In this document: positions 23,514 to 34,317 of the stretch, piece by piece
Layout: every line of letters starts with the position of its first letter
How positions within the stretch are numbered: the first letter of the stretch is position 1
Source of the DNA: Rhizoclosmatium globosum
Lineage: Eukaryota > Chytridiomycota > Chytridiomycetes > Chytridiales > Chytriomycetaceae
Length of the DNA: 64,000 nt
Direction: 5' to 3'
NCBI GenBank assembly: GCA_002104985.1
Contig: MCGO01000184.1
Coordinates: 1 to 64,000 of the forward strand
Program-made: the position numbers and the translations under genes
The notes under the pieces: generated by a model
Database searches by the model: none
What the model saw: the letters and a program-made list of their open reading frames with translations, nothing else
Told to the model about the DNA's origin: nothing

Positions 23514-26250
23514 TCTGTGGTTCTGGTGGTATTGATGGGTTGGTGCGTCAGTGTTGGGTTGGTGCGTCAGCGTCAGAGACGTCTTGGTGGGCTGGATGGG
23601 TTCCTCTGCAAGCTATGGTTTCCAGGGCCTAAGGCAATGCAACGAGCAAAGTCGCATTGGTCCCATACAGCCGAGTTTTCAACTCCTTGCTTCAAGATTG
23701 TGCGTCTGGGTGTTGGTGGTTCTGGTGGTATTGATGGGTTGGTGCGTCAGTGTTGGGTTGGTGCGTCAGCGTCAGAGACGTCTTGGTGGGCTGGATGGGT
23801 TCCTCTGCAAGCTATGGTTTCCAGGGCCTAAGGCAATGCAACGAGCAAAGTCGCATTGGTCCCATACAGCCGAGTTTTCAACTCCTTGCTTCAAGATTGT
23901 GCGTCTGGGTGTTGGTGGTTCTGGTGGTATTGATGGGTTGGTGCGTCAGTGTTGGGTTGGTGCGTCAGCGTCAGAGACGTCTTGGTGGGCTGGATGGGTT
24001 CCTCTGCAAGCTATGGTTTCCAGGGCCTAAGGCAATGCAACGAGCAAAGTCGCATTGGTCCCATACAGCCGAGTTTTCAACTCCTTGCTTCAAGATTGTG
24101 CGTCTGGGTGTTGGTGGTTCTGGTGGTATTGATGGGTTGGTGCGTCAGTGTTGGGTTGGTGCGTCAGCGTCAGAGACGTCTTGGTGGGCTGGATGGGTTC
24201 CTCTGCAAGCTATGGTTTCCAGGGCCTAAGGCAATGCAACGAGCAAAGTCGCATTGGTCCCATACAGCCGAGTTTTCAACTCCTTGCTTCAAGATTGTGC
24301 GTCTGGGTGTTGGTGGTTCTGGTGGTATTGATGGGTTGGTGCGTCAGTGTTGGGTTGGTGCGTCAGCGTCAGAGACGTCTTGGTGGGCTGGATGGGTTCC
24401 TCTGCAAGCTATGGTTTCCAGGGCCTAAGGCAATGCAACGAGCAAAGTCGCATTGGTCCCATACAGCCGAGTTTTCAACTCCTTGCTTCAAGATTGTGCG
24501 TCTGGGTGTTGGTGGTTCTGGTGGTATTGATGGGTTGGTGCGTCAGTGTTGGGTTGGTGCGTCAGCGTCAGAGACGTCTTGGTGGGCTGGATGGGTTCCT
24601 CTGCAAGCTATGGTTTCCAGGGCCTAAGGCAATGCAACGAGCAAAGTCGCATTGGTCCCATACAGCCGAGTTTTCAACTCCTTGCTTCAAGATTGTGCGT
24701 CTGGGTGTTGGTGGTTCTGGTGGTATTGATGGGTTGGTGTGTCAGTGTTGGGTTGGTGCGTCAGCGTCAGAGACGTCTTGGTGGGCTGGATGGGTTCCTC
24801 TGCAAGCTATGGTTTCCAGGGCCTAAGGCAATGCAACGAGCAAAGTCGCATTGGTCCCATACAGCCGAGTTTTCAACTCCTTGCTTCAAGATTGTGCGTC
24901 TGGGTGTTGGTGGTTCTGGTGGTATTGATGGGTTGGTGCGTCAGTGTTGGGTTGGTGCGTCAGCGTCAGAGACGTCTTGGTGGGCTGGATGGGTTCCTCT
25001 GCAAGCTATGGTTTCCAGGGCCTAAGGCAATGCAACGAGCAAAGTCGCATTGGTCCCATACAGCCGAGTTTTCAACTCCTTGCTTCAAGATTGTGCGTCT
25101 GGGTGTTGGTGGTTCTGGTGGTATTGATGGGTTGGTGCGTCAGTGTTGGGTTGGTGCGTCAGCGTCAGAGACGTCTTGGTGGGCTGGATGGGTTCCTCTG
25201 CAAGCTATGGTTTCCAGGGCCTAAGGCAATGCAACGAGCAAAGTCGCATTGGTCCCATACAGCCGAGTTTTCAACTCCTTGCTTCAAGATTGTGCGTCTG
25301 GGTGTTGGTGGTTCTGGTGGTATTGATGGGTTGGTGCGTCAGTGTTGGGTTGGTGCGTCAGCGTCAGAGACGTCTTGGTGGGCTGGATGGGTTCCTCTGC
25401 AAGCTATGGTTTCCAGGGCCTAAGGCAATGCAACGAGCAAAGTCGCATTGGTCCCATACAGCCGAGTTTTCAACTCCTTGCTTCAAGATTGTGCGTCTGG
25501 GTGTTGGTGGTTCTGGTGGTATTGATGGGTTGGTGCGTCAGTGTTGGGTTGGTGCGTCAGCGTCAGAGACGTCTTGGTGGGCTGGATGGGTTCCTCTGCA
25601 AGCTATGGTTTCCAGGGCCTAAGGCAATGCAACGAGCAAAGTCGCATTGGTCCCATACAGCCGAGTTTTCAACTCCTTGCTTCAAGATTGTGCGTCTGGG
25701 TGTTGGTGGTTCTGGTGGTATTGATGGGTTGGTGCGTCAGTGTTGGGTTGGTGCGTCAGCGTCAGAGACGTCTTGGTGGGCTGGATGGGTTCCTCTGCAA
25801 GCTATGGTTTCCAGGGCCTAAGGCAATGCAACAAGCAAAGTCGCATTGGTCCCATACAGCCGAGTTTTCAACTCCTTGCTTCAAGATTGTGCGTCTGGGT
25901 GTTGGTGGTTCTGGTGGTATTGATGGGTTGGTGCGTCAGTGTTGGGTTGGTGCGTCAGCGTCAGAGACGTCTTGGTGGGCTGGATGGGTTCCTCTGCAAG
26001 CTATGGTTTCCAGGGCCTAAGGCAATGCAACGAGCAAAGTCGCATTGGTCCCATACAGCCGAGTTTTCAACTCCTTGCTTCAAGATTGTGCGTCTGGGTG
26101 TTGGTGGTTCTGGTGGTATTGATGGGTTGGTGCGTCAGCGTCAGAGACGTCTTGGTGGGCTGGATGGGTTCCTCTGCAAGCTATGGTTTCCAGGGCCTAA
26201 GGCAATGCAACGAGCAAAGTCGCATTGGTCCCATACAGCCGAGTTTTCAA
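23509..26250 (+). repeat. 199-bp tandem array, 14 units
   Basis: Units beginning with TTGATGGGTTGGTGCG occur at 23531 and then every 199 bases to 26118. The last unit lacks 19 bases (one TGTTGGGTTGGTGCGTCAG). Copies are nearly identical; single variants occur at about 24739 and 25832. The array runs straight into the tyrosine-recombinase frame: the last shared bases (CATACAGCCGAGTTTTCAA) are followed by unique sequence at 26251. The 159-residue frames in each unit are repeat by-products. Confidence 0.95.
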
Positions 26251-27655
26251 AGGCACAGCCGGGGTTAACCTCCTTGCCCAATCCCTTCTGCCTTCGGATT
26301 TGATCTATGTCTTTCCCCTCTTTGGAATGATTGGCTCAATTCTTCACTTCTTGCTTCAGTCCCACACCCCCTTCTGCATTGTGGTCCCAGAACTGCTCGA
26401 GAATTGGTGGGTTAAGCTCCAACAGTGTTCGTTGGATAAGCTCCGCTTGGGTGTCAAGGGAGACCTGAACGTTCTCTCCTTCTATTCAAAGAAGACAGTT
26501 GCCACTTGTCCCCTTCCTCACAACCTTTGGTGTTTCATTCTTCCTCAGAGCAAGAAGATTGACGCAGAAACCAGGCAGCTGGGCTCTTTCCTTGTTTCAC
26601 GAATCTCGTTGCCTGCCATTTCGCCAGTCATGGCCACTCCCATGGATGTAGAGTCTTACCTCATTCATAAGGACCGCAATGGGAATACCCAATTCCACTT
26701 TAATTGCCCCAGAGCAGGTACCAAGCGCTTGGGCAAAAGAATCAACCCACTTTGCGACCCCCTTATCTGTAAAATCAGAGCTAGCCCTAAATCCATCAAA
26801 GTGGTGATTAGCAGCCTCAAGTCAGGCCTGGCTGATCTTGGTCTCACAACTCCTTGGGACCCTTGGACAGGTGCTGGGAACCCAGTTGACTCAAAGCTGA
26901 TTCGCCGTCACCTCCAGAAGTTAGAGGATGAGGCTTCAGATGCTGGAGTAGGCCCCTTGCAGGCCCCTCCCCTTTTTCTAGACCAAGTCTCAGAGCTAAA
27001 AGCCCTGGTTCTTTCCAAGGTTGCCAACACTTCCTTGACTGTATGGAGGCGACTATACTGGTGCCAATTCTGGCTTTTCCTTCTGACAGTCAGTCACTCT
27101 GGGTGCCGCCCAGGAGACCTTGCACGCATGCGTACTCTTTCTTTTGTTTGGCTCCCCAACCGTTCTGGAGTGAGATGTACCCTCTACCGGGGCAAGACCT
27201 CTACTTCTGCCAGCAACAAACCCTTTATCATCAAGGATGCAGAGTGGCCCAAAGCTCTCTTCCTATTCAAACGGGACTGTGCCTGGGCTGGTGTCCCACT
27301 AACAGAAGGCTGTCCCTTTATCTTCCGGAGAATCTCCACTGTTGCCTGCCTTCCAGACAGAATGAGAGCAGCTGATGCAGTGTTGGAGTTCCAAAACCTT
27401 CTCCGTACCTTAGGCTCTTTTGAAGGACAGACCCTTTATGGCTTTCGAGTGGGAAATGCCATCATGACATCCCTTGATACGTCCAACATCGAGGCTGTCA
27501 GGATTGCCGGAGGTTGGAAATCTCGGGAGTCTGCTGAGCGCTATAGTCAGTTTGCTGCTGTTGTTGCCAATGCTGTCAACCCAGAGGCGCCCACCTCGTC
27601 AGTGGCCCTCTGGTTTGCCCAGCGAAGCGAGTATGCATACTTTGCTCCCAACTAG
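26225..27655 (+). CDS. Tyrosine recombinase of a DIRS-type retroelement (5'-truncated)
   Basis: A 476-residue frame. The C-terminal 240 residues fit the tyrosine recombinase fold: box-I Arg in SGCRPGDLARM, a Lys in YRGKTS, a box-II motif TLYGFR where the usual His is Tyr, then GGW and the nucleophile Tyr in SAERYSQF. The N-terminal part reads YVFPLFGMIGSIL and, further on, VVPELLENWW. To my knowledge this resembles the stretch between RNase H and recombinase in DIRS-order elements (…FPPF.LIG…VP.W…WW). This makes a retroelement more likely than a Crypton. The ATG at 26225 lies in the last tandem unit, so the original reverse transcriptase part seems lost. Activity is doubtful. Confidence 0.65.
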   Translation: MVPYSRVFKGTAGVNLLAQSLLPSDLIYVFPLFGMIGSILHFLLQSHTPFCIVVPELLENWWVKLQQCSLDKLRLGVKGDLNVLSFYSKKTVATCPLPHNLWCFILPQSKKIDAETRQLGSFLVSRISLPAISPVMATPMDVESYLIHKDRNGNTQFHFNCPRAGTKRLGKRINPLCDPLICKIRASPKSIKVVISSLKSGLADLGLTTPWDPWTGAGNPVDSKLIRRHLQKLEDEASDAGVGPLQAPPLFLDQVSELKALVLSKVANTSLTVWRRLYWCQFWLFLLTVSHSGCRPGDLARMRTLSFVWLPNRSGVRCTLYRGKTSTSASNKPFIIKDAEWPKALFLFKRDCAWAGVPLTEGCPFIFRRISTVACLPDRMRAADAVLEFQNLLRTLGSFEGQTLYGFRVGNAIMTSLDTSNIEAVRIAGGWKSRESAERYSQFAAVVANAVNPEAPTSSVALWFAQRSEYAYFAPN

Positions 27656-27747
27656 CGTTCCTGCTTTTGCTTTAAAATAAACACGCGCTCTCCCCATAAT
27701 ACTTACCTCAGTTAGGGTTAGTTTGGGTCTTAGGCCGGCGCCAGCAG

Positions 27748-27785
27748 CCGGTTTTGCCCTTACTGAACCATATATTATTGAGATA
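27748..27785 (+). repeat. 38-bp direct repeat, first copy
   Basis: Identical over 38 bases to 28053-28090, spacing 305. Weaker similarity extends about 15 bases to the left (GGTCT-AGGCC in both). Confidence 0.9.
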
Positions 27786-28007
27786 GTCTGGGAGACGTAA
27801 GCCTAATAAGACCGACGGGTCTTAAAGGCGGGAGGGGTACAAGATAGGAAGATAACAATTCTTCCCCTCAACGACAGTGGGGGTCATTTTCGCACCTCCC
27901 TGCCCTGCCCTCTTGTACTCTCCTGAGCCTGCCCTGAACTGTAATTTGAACTTTGCTACCTAATTGCTCTTCTCTTTTATTGGTGAATAAATTGGGTCTG
28001 CTTGTTC

Positions 28008-28048
28008 AGGGCAGGCCGCCGGTGCTCCCGCAGGTCTAGGCCTGCCCT
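28008..28048. repeat. Inverted repeat next to the second direct repeat
   Basis: AGGGCAGGCC (28008-28017) and GGCCTGCCCT (28039-28048) are perfectly complementary with a 21-base loop. It sits just before the second 38-bp copy and could be a terminal structure of the element. Confidence 0.8.
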
Positions 28049-28052
28049 TGCA

Positions 28053-28090
28053 CCGGTTTTGCCCTTACTGAACCATATATTATTGAGATA
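28053..28090 (+). repeat. 38-bp direct repeat, second copy
   Basis: Second copy of the 27748 repeat; sequence after 28090 differs from that after 27785, so this probably marks the element's right end. Confidence 0.9.
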
Positions 28091-28276
28091 AATTTAAAAG
28101 TTAAAAACAGTAAGCATAGGGAAAAAGACATTGAAAAGGTGCATATGAAATTAGAATCAGAAACGGTGTGATTAATTGATTCAAACTTCCAGCATTGTTC
28201 CAAGTGATAATAATCGCTCCTCAACCTTTTTAAGCGCGGCCATGCCTATTTGGACAAAACATCAGTTAACCTATGC

Positions 28277-29422
28277 CTAACCGAAAAGATTCTCACCTTC
28301 CACAACCTCTGCAAACCCCTTCTCCAACCCGCTCCGAATTGATTTAATTGCACCATTCAGCTCCACAACTGCCTCAACCGCCTCCCCACGCAACATTGCC
28401 ATCGGATTCTTGTCGCCCACAAAAATGCTTGGAAACGCTAATTGAGCCTTCAAAGCCTCGTTTTCCGCTTGTAACTTTGCCAATGCGTCATTCATGTCGT
28501 CAGCTTCCAGCTCAATTCGCGTGTTTTCGGATTCCAGAAAAGGTGTTGTTGGCAAAGAATCGACAACTCGGTTCAGATCGTCCTGTTCACTCAAATCCAT
28601 TCCGTAATCGTCAAACACGTCGTCATCCAGAATTCTCTCTTCTTGTTTCCCTTCAAGACCATGATCCTCCAACTCGTCTTGTGCTGTACGACCCGGCAAT
28701 CCAGCCATCGTCTCCTCGTCATCCACGTACTCGTTCATTGACTCGCATAGATTCTTTTCCACGCCGCCAACATTGTTGACAAAGCCTTGTTCGCCATCAT
28801 CCCTGTCGCCCAGAACACCGCCTCCGTCATCAAAATTCCATTCACGCGCATCATCGAATCCTGGACTCAACGCTCGCCGCCGCCGCTTACGACAACTAGA
28901 GACAGGCGTTGCAAAGTATTCCTGGCCTCCAAGTGGACTTCCGACATCAGACACAGTTGCTGTCAGCGCTGGGCTGCGTCCTACGGGCGTTGACGAGACA
29001 GACTCGTATTCCAGCATTGGAGGGTGTGCAGTGGACTGGCTTTTAGTGGGTGTTGGATGCACGACTGAACTGGGAGGAGGAGACGCGATGATGTGTGGCG
29101 AGGGAGTGTATCCTGAGTCGTGGCATTCGATGTCGTTTGAGTAATTGAGAGAGTGCGAGTGTGAGTGGAAGTGAGAGTTTGAGTGAGTTTGAGGAGGAGT
29201 GAAAAGCGAGTCTTCTGCGATTCGGTTGAAGTGTTCGATTGTTTCTTGCGTTGGAAGGATGTTGAATGACGCGTCTTTGGGACTGGTTGAAAGGGGTTCG
29301 TATGAGGGAGTATCAATGATTGGTCTTTGGCTGTCGTTGTGATTGTTGAAGAAGTAGTGATGGTGGTGGTGGTGTTGGTGTGTGTGGTGGTGATGGTGGA
29401 TGTGCGCTGGAGTTTCGGACAT
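28277..29422 (-). CDS. Histidine-rich N-terminus hypothetical protein
   Basis: A single-exon frame of 381 residues from ATG 29422. The first 35 residues contain runs of His (MSETPAHIHHHHHTHQ). The middle is Ser/Pro-rich with a basic patch SCRKRRRRALSP near residue 180 that could be a nuclear localisation signal. The region around 215-300 is acidic, and residues of about 308-345 (LEADDMNDALAKLQAENEAL) look like a short leucine zipper or coiled coil. This layout would fit a nuclear regulator, but no DNA-binding domain is visible and I do not recognise the family. It is divergent from the receptor-like gene, with 171 bases between the start codons, so both may share a regulatory region. Confidence 0.65.
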   Translation of the reverse strand: MSETPAHIHHHHHTHQHHHHHHYFFNNHNDSQRPIIDTPSYEPLSTSPKDASFNILPTQETIEHFNRIAEDSLFTPPQTHSNSHFHSHSHSLNYSNDIECHDSGYTPSPHIIASPPPSSVVHPTPTKSQSTAHPPMLEYESVSSTPVGRSPALTATVSDVGSPLGGQEYFATPVSSCRKRRRRALSPGFDDAREWNFDDGGGVLGDRDDGEQGFVNNVGGVEKNLCESMNEYVDDEETMAGLPGRTAQDELEDHGLEGKQEERILDDDVFDDYGMDLSEQDDLNRVVDSLPTTPFLESENTRIELEADDMNDALAKLQAENEALKAQLAFPSIFVGDKNPMAMLRGEAVEAVVELNGAIKSIRSGLEKGFAEVVEGENLFG

Positions 29423-29593
29423 TTTGTTGGTGAGAGAATCAACAAGAATTAATGAAAGAATCAGAAATTAATGTTCGATATTCTCAATTAGTAACACATT
29501 GTTGCGACTTCATTGTTCTTGAAGACGTGGACAAAGAATGGGTTTAGAGTCGACAAGACCATTGTGTTTTGAACACAAAGAACGTTGCCAAGA

Positions 29594-31307
29594 ATGACTG
29601 AAGTCGATACCAAATCAACACTTAGCACCACAGCTTCCATGGCCGCGAAAGCAAAAGCTATCAGACGTCCCAGATTCTTTGTCTTGATGCTTTTGATCCT
29701 CGCCATCAGTACAATTACCGTAGGAGTCCTTGGATGGTACAGAGGAAGTCCCTTCCAACTGAACCTTAAACGAAATTTGATACAGGCAATTGACCTTCAA
29801 CTCTGCGAAAGAAAATATTGAGAGTCTGGTTTCGGACATGGAGGCTTTGGTGTCCAACCAAATCTCGTCGTTCATTGGAAACCAAGCCAATTTGTTGCAG
29901 CGCATCACTGCAACACAATCTCATAATTTTGCGGTTTGTTTCATATCTTATATAGAAGTTTCGTGTTGCTTATGACAGTGTGCAGGCTGGAAGATGGAGT
30001 GTATCAACTCCGCAAAGACAAAATGAAACGCTGAAGGCTATGCTCACAGTTTTAAACGATTTCAACCAAAATACTGTCGACACGTATTACTATGACTACC
30101 CAGACGGGAAAATGTTTGGATACTTCAACTTGCCTGACCATCCAGGTCAATTATTCATGGTGAGTATTCAACGTCCAAGTAACCTCATTTACTAAAGTAA
30201 ACTTCAGTGGACCCAAGAAAACCACACGCTATACACATGGCTCACCGACGCCAACGGAAACAAACAAGGAACACCCATCTCGTCAGTTTCCCATGACAGG
30301 ACTTTGGGAACATCATTTACCTACAAGCAGGAGCCGCGATCAAGTACATGAACGGGTATAGCAAGTTCCTAGATCCTTACGTTTGGCAAGGCGCTATCTA
30401 CAAGAGTTCAATCAACGTTGCCGTTAATTCAGCCACAGGTGAAATCGCAGTTTTTGGAAACGACTGGACAATGTCGTTTTTGTCGAGCCAATTGAATCAA
30501 GTTCTCGCCACGATACCGTACCCCATGTTTGTTGGGATGCTTGACGCTACAACAGGGTCTGTCGTCGCAACAAGTGCAAACGTATCTCTTATATCTCAAG
30601 ACCAAACTTCCATTTTGCCTGTGAACCAAATCAATGATCCCTTTTTTCAAGACTTGACTGGATATCTGAATGGTGCCTATTATGCTCCAAACAATAACCT
30701 GACTCAGCAGCTTCCACAGCTAGTGAATGTTCTCACTAAAAGCTACGCTGGATCCCAAATGTTTGTGAGCCGGAAGGTAAACGGTGCAAACTGGCGGCTT
30801 TCTTTGAACACGGTCAAATTTGGGGATCAAGTCTACATTTTCGCCATTTACTTGGACGTGGATGCTGTGGAATCTAAAGTGAATGAAGTTTCCGCAAGAA
30901 CGGGTTACATCATGATTGGAATTATTGCTGCATTCCTCATGATCGGCACAGTCTTTACACTCACTCTTTCCCGACAACTGGACCTTGTTTCCCGTCAAAT
31001 CCATTTACTCAAAAACCTCAAGTTCCAGGAGGTTTTAGATAAAGATACTGGTGTGAAGGGACGATCGTTTATTTATGAACTCGCGTTCTTGCAAGAAGTG
31101 TTTCATGAAATGGTGGTTGTGTTTGCAAACACAATCAAGACGAGTCATTCCTTGCAGAGCCATGCGCAGAGTAGGCTTGGACAAAGCAGAAATGCTGCTC
31201 AACATCAATCAAGTGTTGCACGTCCCGAATCGACACAAATTTCGGTGGGAATAGTGAAGGCTGGAAGCAACGGTAATTTGAATGGATCTGGCACGGATGG
31301 AAAGTGA
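29594..31307 (+). CDS. Receptor-like membrane protein with extracellular sensor, one frame break
   Basis: Exons 29594-29736, 29786-29933, 29986-30159 and 30208-31307. Residues of about 25-48 (FFVLMLLILAISTITVGVLG) form a first membrane helix. About 350 residues with Cache-like sensor character follow, then a second helix (TGYIMIGIIAAFLMIGTVF) and a short cytoplasmic segment with a possible signalling helix (SRQLDLVSRQIHLLKNLKF). Such sensors in fungi and protists usually precede a nucleotide cyclase or kinase; here the protein simply ends about 115 residues after the helix. In exon 4 the frame read up to about 30295 must slip by -1 to continue into FGNIIYLQAGAAIKYM; one base appears to be missing. 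Its stop is only 73 bases before the GPN1 start. Ligand unknown. Confidence 0.6.
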
Positions 31308-31380
31308 TATTCTCTTCTTTATCTCTTTTTCGGTTTCTTTTCATTTCTTTTGTTTTTTCCAAGCAACACAACGACAACAA

Positions 31381-32723
31381 ATGGACACGTACTCTTCTCT
31401 CGAGAACGCAGCGCTTCCAATTCCTCCTTCATCGGCGAAACAATCTTCAGCGAATCCAGGCGATAAGCAGCCTGCAGTTATCCTGTGCATTGGGTTAGTT
31501 TGTTGGTGAAAGAGAGGGTAAATCAAATCAAACTGACTGGGTCCTTTCCAACAGAATGGCTGGAAGTGGAAAGAGTACATTCATGCAAGTAAGTATACAA
31601 TATCGGCTTCATAAGAGACAGGGCTAACGATTGCACACAGCGTCTCACATCTTCCATCCACTCAGCCAAAAAGACTCCCTATGTTGTGAACCTTGATCCC
31701 GCAGTTGGAAAGCTTCCCTTTGGCTGCAACATTGACATCCAAGATGTTGTCAACTACAAACAGGTCATGAAGCAGTACGGCTTGGGTCCAAACGGAGGCA
31801 TCATCACTTCCCTCAACCTCTTCACCACAAAGTTTGACCAAGTTCTCGATTTGATTAGTAAACGAAGCAAGGACCTTGAGTATGTCTTCCCTCTATTGTC
31901 CCCACTTCCATGCTCTAAACTAACAACTACACATCATCAGTTATGTCGTTTTTGACACACCTGGCCAAATCGAAATCTTCACCTGGTCCGCATCTGGCCA
32001 AATCATCACAGACACGCTCGCCTCCATGCACCCAACAGTCCTCGCCTACGTCATCGACACCCCTCGTTCAACCAGCCCTGCCACATTCGTCTCAAACATG
32101 ATGTACGCCCTCTCAATCCTCTACAAAACAAAACTCCCCATGATCCTCGTATTCAACAAGTGCGACGTGGTCGATGCCGGCTTCGCAAAGGAATGGATGA
32201 CAGACTTTGAAAGCTTCCAAGCTGCTGTGAGAGAGGACGAGGATTCAGGGTACATGAGCAGTCTCGTTGGATCCATGGGTCTCGTTCTTGAAGAGTTCTA
32301 TAACGCGTTGAAGGTTGTTTCGGTGTCTGCTGTCACGGGGCAAGGCATGGATGAGTTTTTCGTTGCAGTGGATGAGGCTGTGAAAGAATATCACACGGAT
32401 TATAGACCGGCGATGGAGAAGAAGTTGTTGGACAAGAAGGAGGCGTTGAAAAAGTCGAGAGATGAGAATTTGGCGAAGCTTATGAATGATATGGCTGTGG
32501 ATGGAGGAGCTAAGGAAGTGAAGAGTGGAAAAAAGGCGGACGAAGATGACTTTTATGCAGATGATGGTGCTGGTGAGTTTCAATAGTTCCGATGCAATCT
32601 TTCCTGTACTGACACACTGTTTCAGACGAAGACGAAGAACTCAACATGCGCTTTGAAGACCGTAGCACCAATTCACGAGCAGAAGATGAATCCTTCCAAC
32701 GATTTATCAGATCGCAGAAATAA
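31381..32723 (+). CDS. GPN1: GPN-loop GTPase 1 (Npa3/XAB1 family)
   Basis: Exons 31381-31493, 31555-31588, 31641-31879, 31941-32572 and 32626-32723 give 371 residues, the usual family length. Motifs in order: P-loop GMAGSGKST (about 38-46), the family-defining Gly-Pro-Asn in YGLGPNGG (98-100), the G3 motif DTPGQ (about 134), the G4 motif NKCD (about 202), and an acidic C-terminus with DEDEEL. GPN1 is a cytoplasmic GTPase that helps assemble RNA polymerase II and bring it into the nucleus. The P-loop is split by the first intron. The gene is convergent with the two-RRM gene on the minus strand (stop codons 120 bases apart). Identification is secure. Confidence 0.95.
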
Positions 32724-32842
32724 AACTGTTTAATCATTCTTTTACTGACGACCCAACTTCACAACCTATAAACCCATAAATGCTGCTATAAAAGAAATCA
32801 AAACCAGCGCGATAGAGCTTTTATTGGTTAAAATTAACCCTC

Positions 32843-34317
32843 TTAATAATCAACACCTCCAGTTGCATCAAAGTGAACATCAATCTCTTTTCCATTCACT
32901 TTAAACTTGTTGAAGATTTCTTTCAAAAATAATAAGTCACAACATACTAATATGAATTCGAAAACTACATACCAATAGCCAAAAGGCCAGCGTCCCATCC
33001 TTTGATTTTAACCAACGCAAACCCCAAGGACCTCCCTTGGTCACTTCCAGGAATGAGACAGTTTTGTACTTCCCCTGCCTTTGACAGCAGAGTAAGCAAT
33101 TGTTGTGAGTTCATACTCTTTGGCAAGCCACCCACATATAAGTGGCATGACTGAAGTTTGTCAGTGGTTGATTTGAACTCGTGTTTGATTCTCTTGTATT
33201 GAATAAATTTAGAAAGTTGGAACATTGATTGCAAGACTCACGTGGCTTTCCTTGATGGATAAGATTCTTGCTGTCTCGTTTAATCGACTGACAATTTCTT
33301 GTGCTCTGACGGCAACCTCATTCTCAGCTTTCTCAAAGCGTTCTTCACAGGCTCTCAAAGCGTCAACTGTTTCTTCTATTCTGATGCGACTCTTTTCCAA
33401 CTCTTTCTCCAAAGATTTTGAACGTATCTTTTCTGTTCTCAACTCATCCATTAGGTCTTGGATATGGTAGTCGTACAGTGTTTCTTGGAACTTTGTACGG
33501 ACACCTTCAAAGTCAAATGTCTGTCCAATAATTATGTTAAGAAGAATTTTCCAAGAGGTTTGTACCTGTGTTCCAACAGACACACTCTTCATGTTCTAAA
33601 TTTGGTTGCTTGTGTTAGACATGGGAAATGTGTGTATACAAGCATACAAGAAAAATTCCTACCTGTTCAAGCGACTCAATGGATGACGAAGTAGCGGAAG
33701 AAGCGGAAGAAGTAGTAGAGTAGAAGGTGGATGAGGAGCCAGACGAGAAAGGTAGCGTTGAGGTGGACGTCCCAGAGTTCTATATTTATGGACTATCATC
33801 AGTTTGTTTCCCACAAAGTGCAAACTTACCACTCGAAGCTTTATATCAATATGGTAGTCCATCCAAACGAAGCCGTTGTAGCGTGCTGCAGGGTTGTGTG
33901 AACGTGAACCCTCCTCCAAACCACCCAAAACACATACCAATCGCATTCTCAGCTTCTACCAAAGTCTGCATAACGACTGTTCCCTTTCTCACGAGGCGCC
34001 CTTTGTTGTCTGATGCAACGAATGCACGGACAACGCGACCAGCTGTCTGAAACAAATCAAAAAGATCCTGTTTCGTGGCAAGCGGGGAAAGGTTCTTCAA
34101 ATCCAAGGTGGCTAGAAAAAATCTTTAATCTCATGAACAACGTGACAAGGCTCACCATTCTCGGTATTGGCTGCGTTCTGTGGTTCCTCGGTGGCGGAGT
34201 GTTTCTAAACAGAGCAAGAGTTAGAATGCACGCAATCGCACGCGAAGGAATAAAGAGTTAGGAGAGGAGACAAATCATTAACGAAGCGAATTAAACGTTG
34301 CTCACTTGGCTGTTCAT
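32843..34317 (-). CDS. Two-RRM protein with Ser/Thr-rich linker and coiled coil
   Basis: Nine exons splice in frame to 323 residues: 34317-34306, 34204-34156, 34111-33938, 33885-33830, 33779-33663, 33595-33566, 33520-33242, 33150-32973 and 32919-32843. The first exon has four codons (MNSQ). RRM1 (DLKNLSPLATKQDLFDLF) spans exons 3-4 and RRM2 (CHLYVGGLPKSMNSQQLL) exons 8-9. Between them are a Ser/Thr-rich linker and about 90 residues of charged coiled coil (ELRTEKIRSKSLEKELEKSR). Both RRMs are interrupted by a phase-1 intron right after Ala-Ile, as in the other RRM genes of this window. It probably binds RNA; a specific role cannot be given. Confidence 0.8.

Larger units (their letters stand above)
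26251..28090 (+). mobile_element. Remnant of a tyrosine-recombinase retroelement
   Basis: The unit comprises the recombinase frame, a 3' untranslated stretch with AATAAA-like signals (about 27675 and 27985), and two 38-base direct repeats at 27748-27785 and 28053-28090 that begin CCGGTTTTGCCC and end TATTATTGAGATA. A B1-A2-B2 arrangement of direct repeats downstream of the recombinase is known for the PAT/Ngaro group. The matching left-end A1 copy was not found, in line with 5' truncation. The right boundary at 28090 is inferred. Confidence 0.5.

Noticed and set aside
14411..26250. Tandem arrays as CRISPR
   Set aside because: Units are contiguous with no unique spacers, and the genome is eukaryotic.
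23551..26303. Chain of 159-187 residue frames in the 199-bp array, as a possible repeat protein
   Set aside because: The period is not a multiple of three, so all frames cycle through the same unit and end in stops. The frames repeat because the DNA repeats.
26225..27655. Recombinase as a Crypton DNA transposon
   Set aside because: Less likely because the N-terminal part resembles the RNase H-recombinase linker of DIRS-type elements and direct repeats follow. Not excluded.
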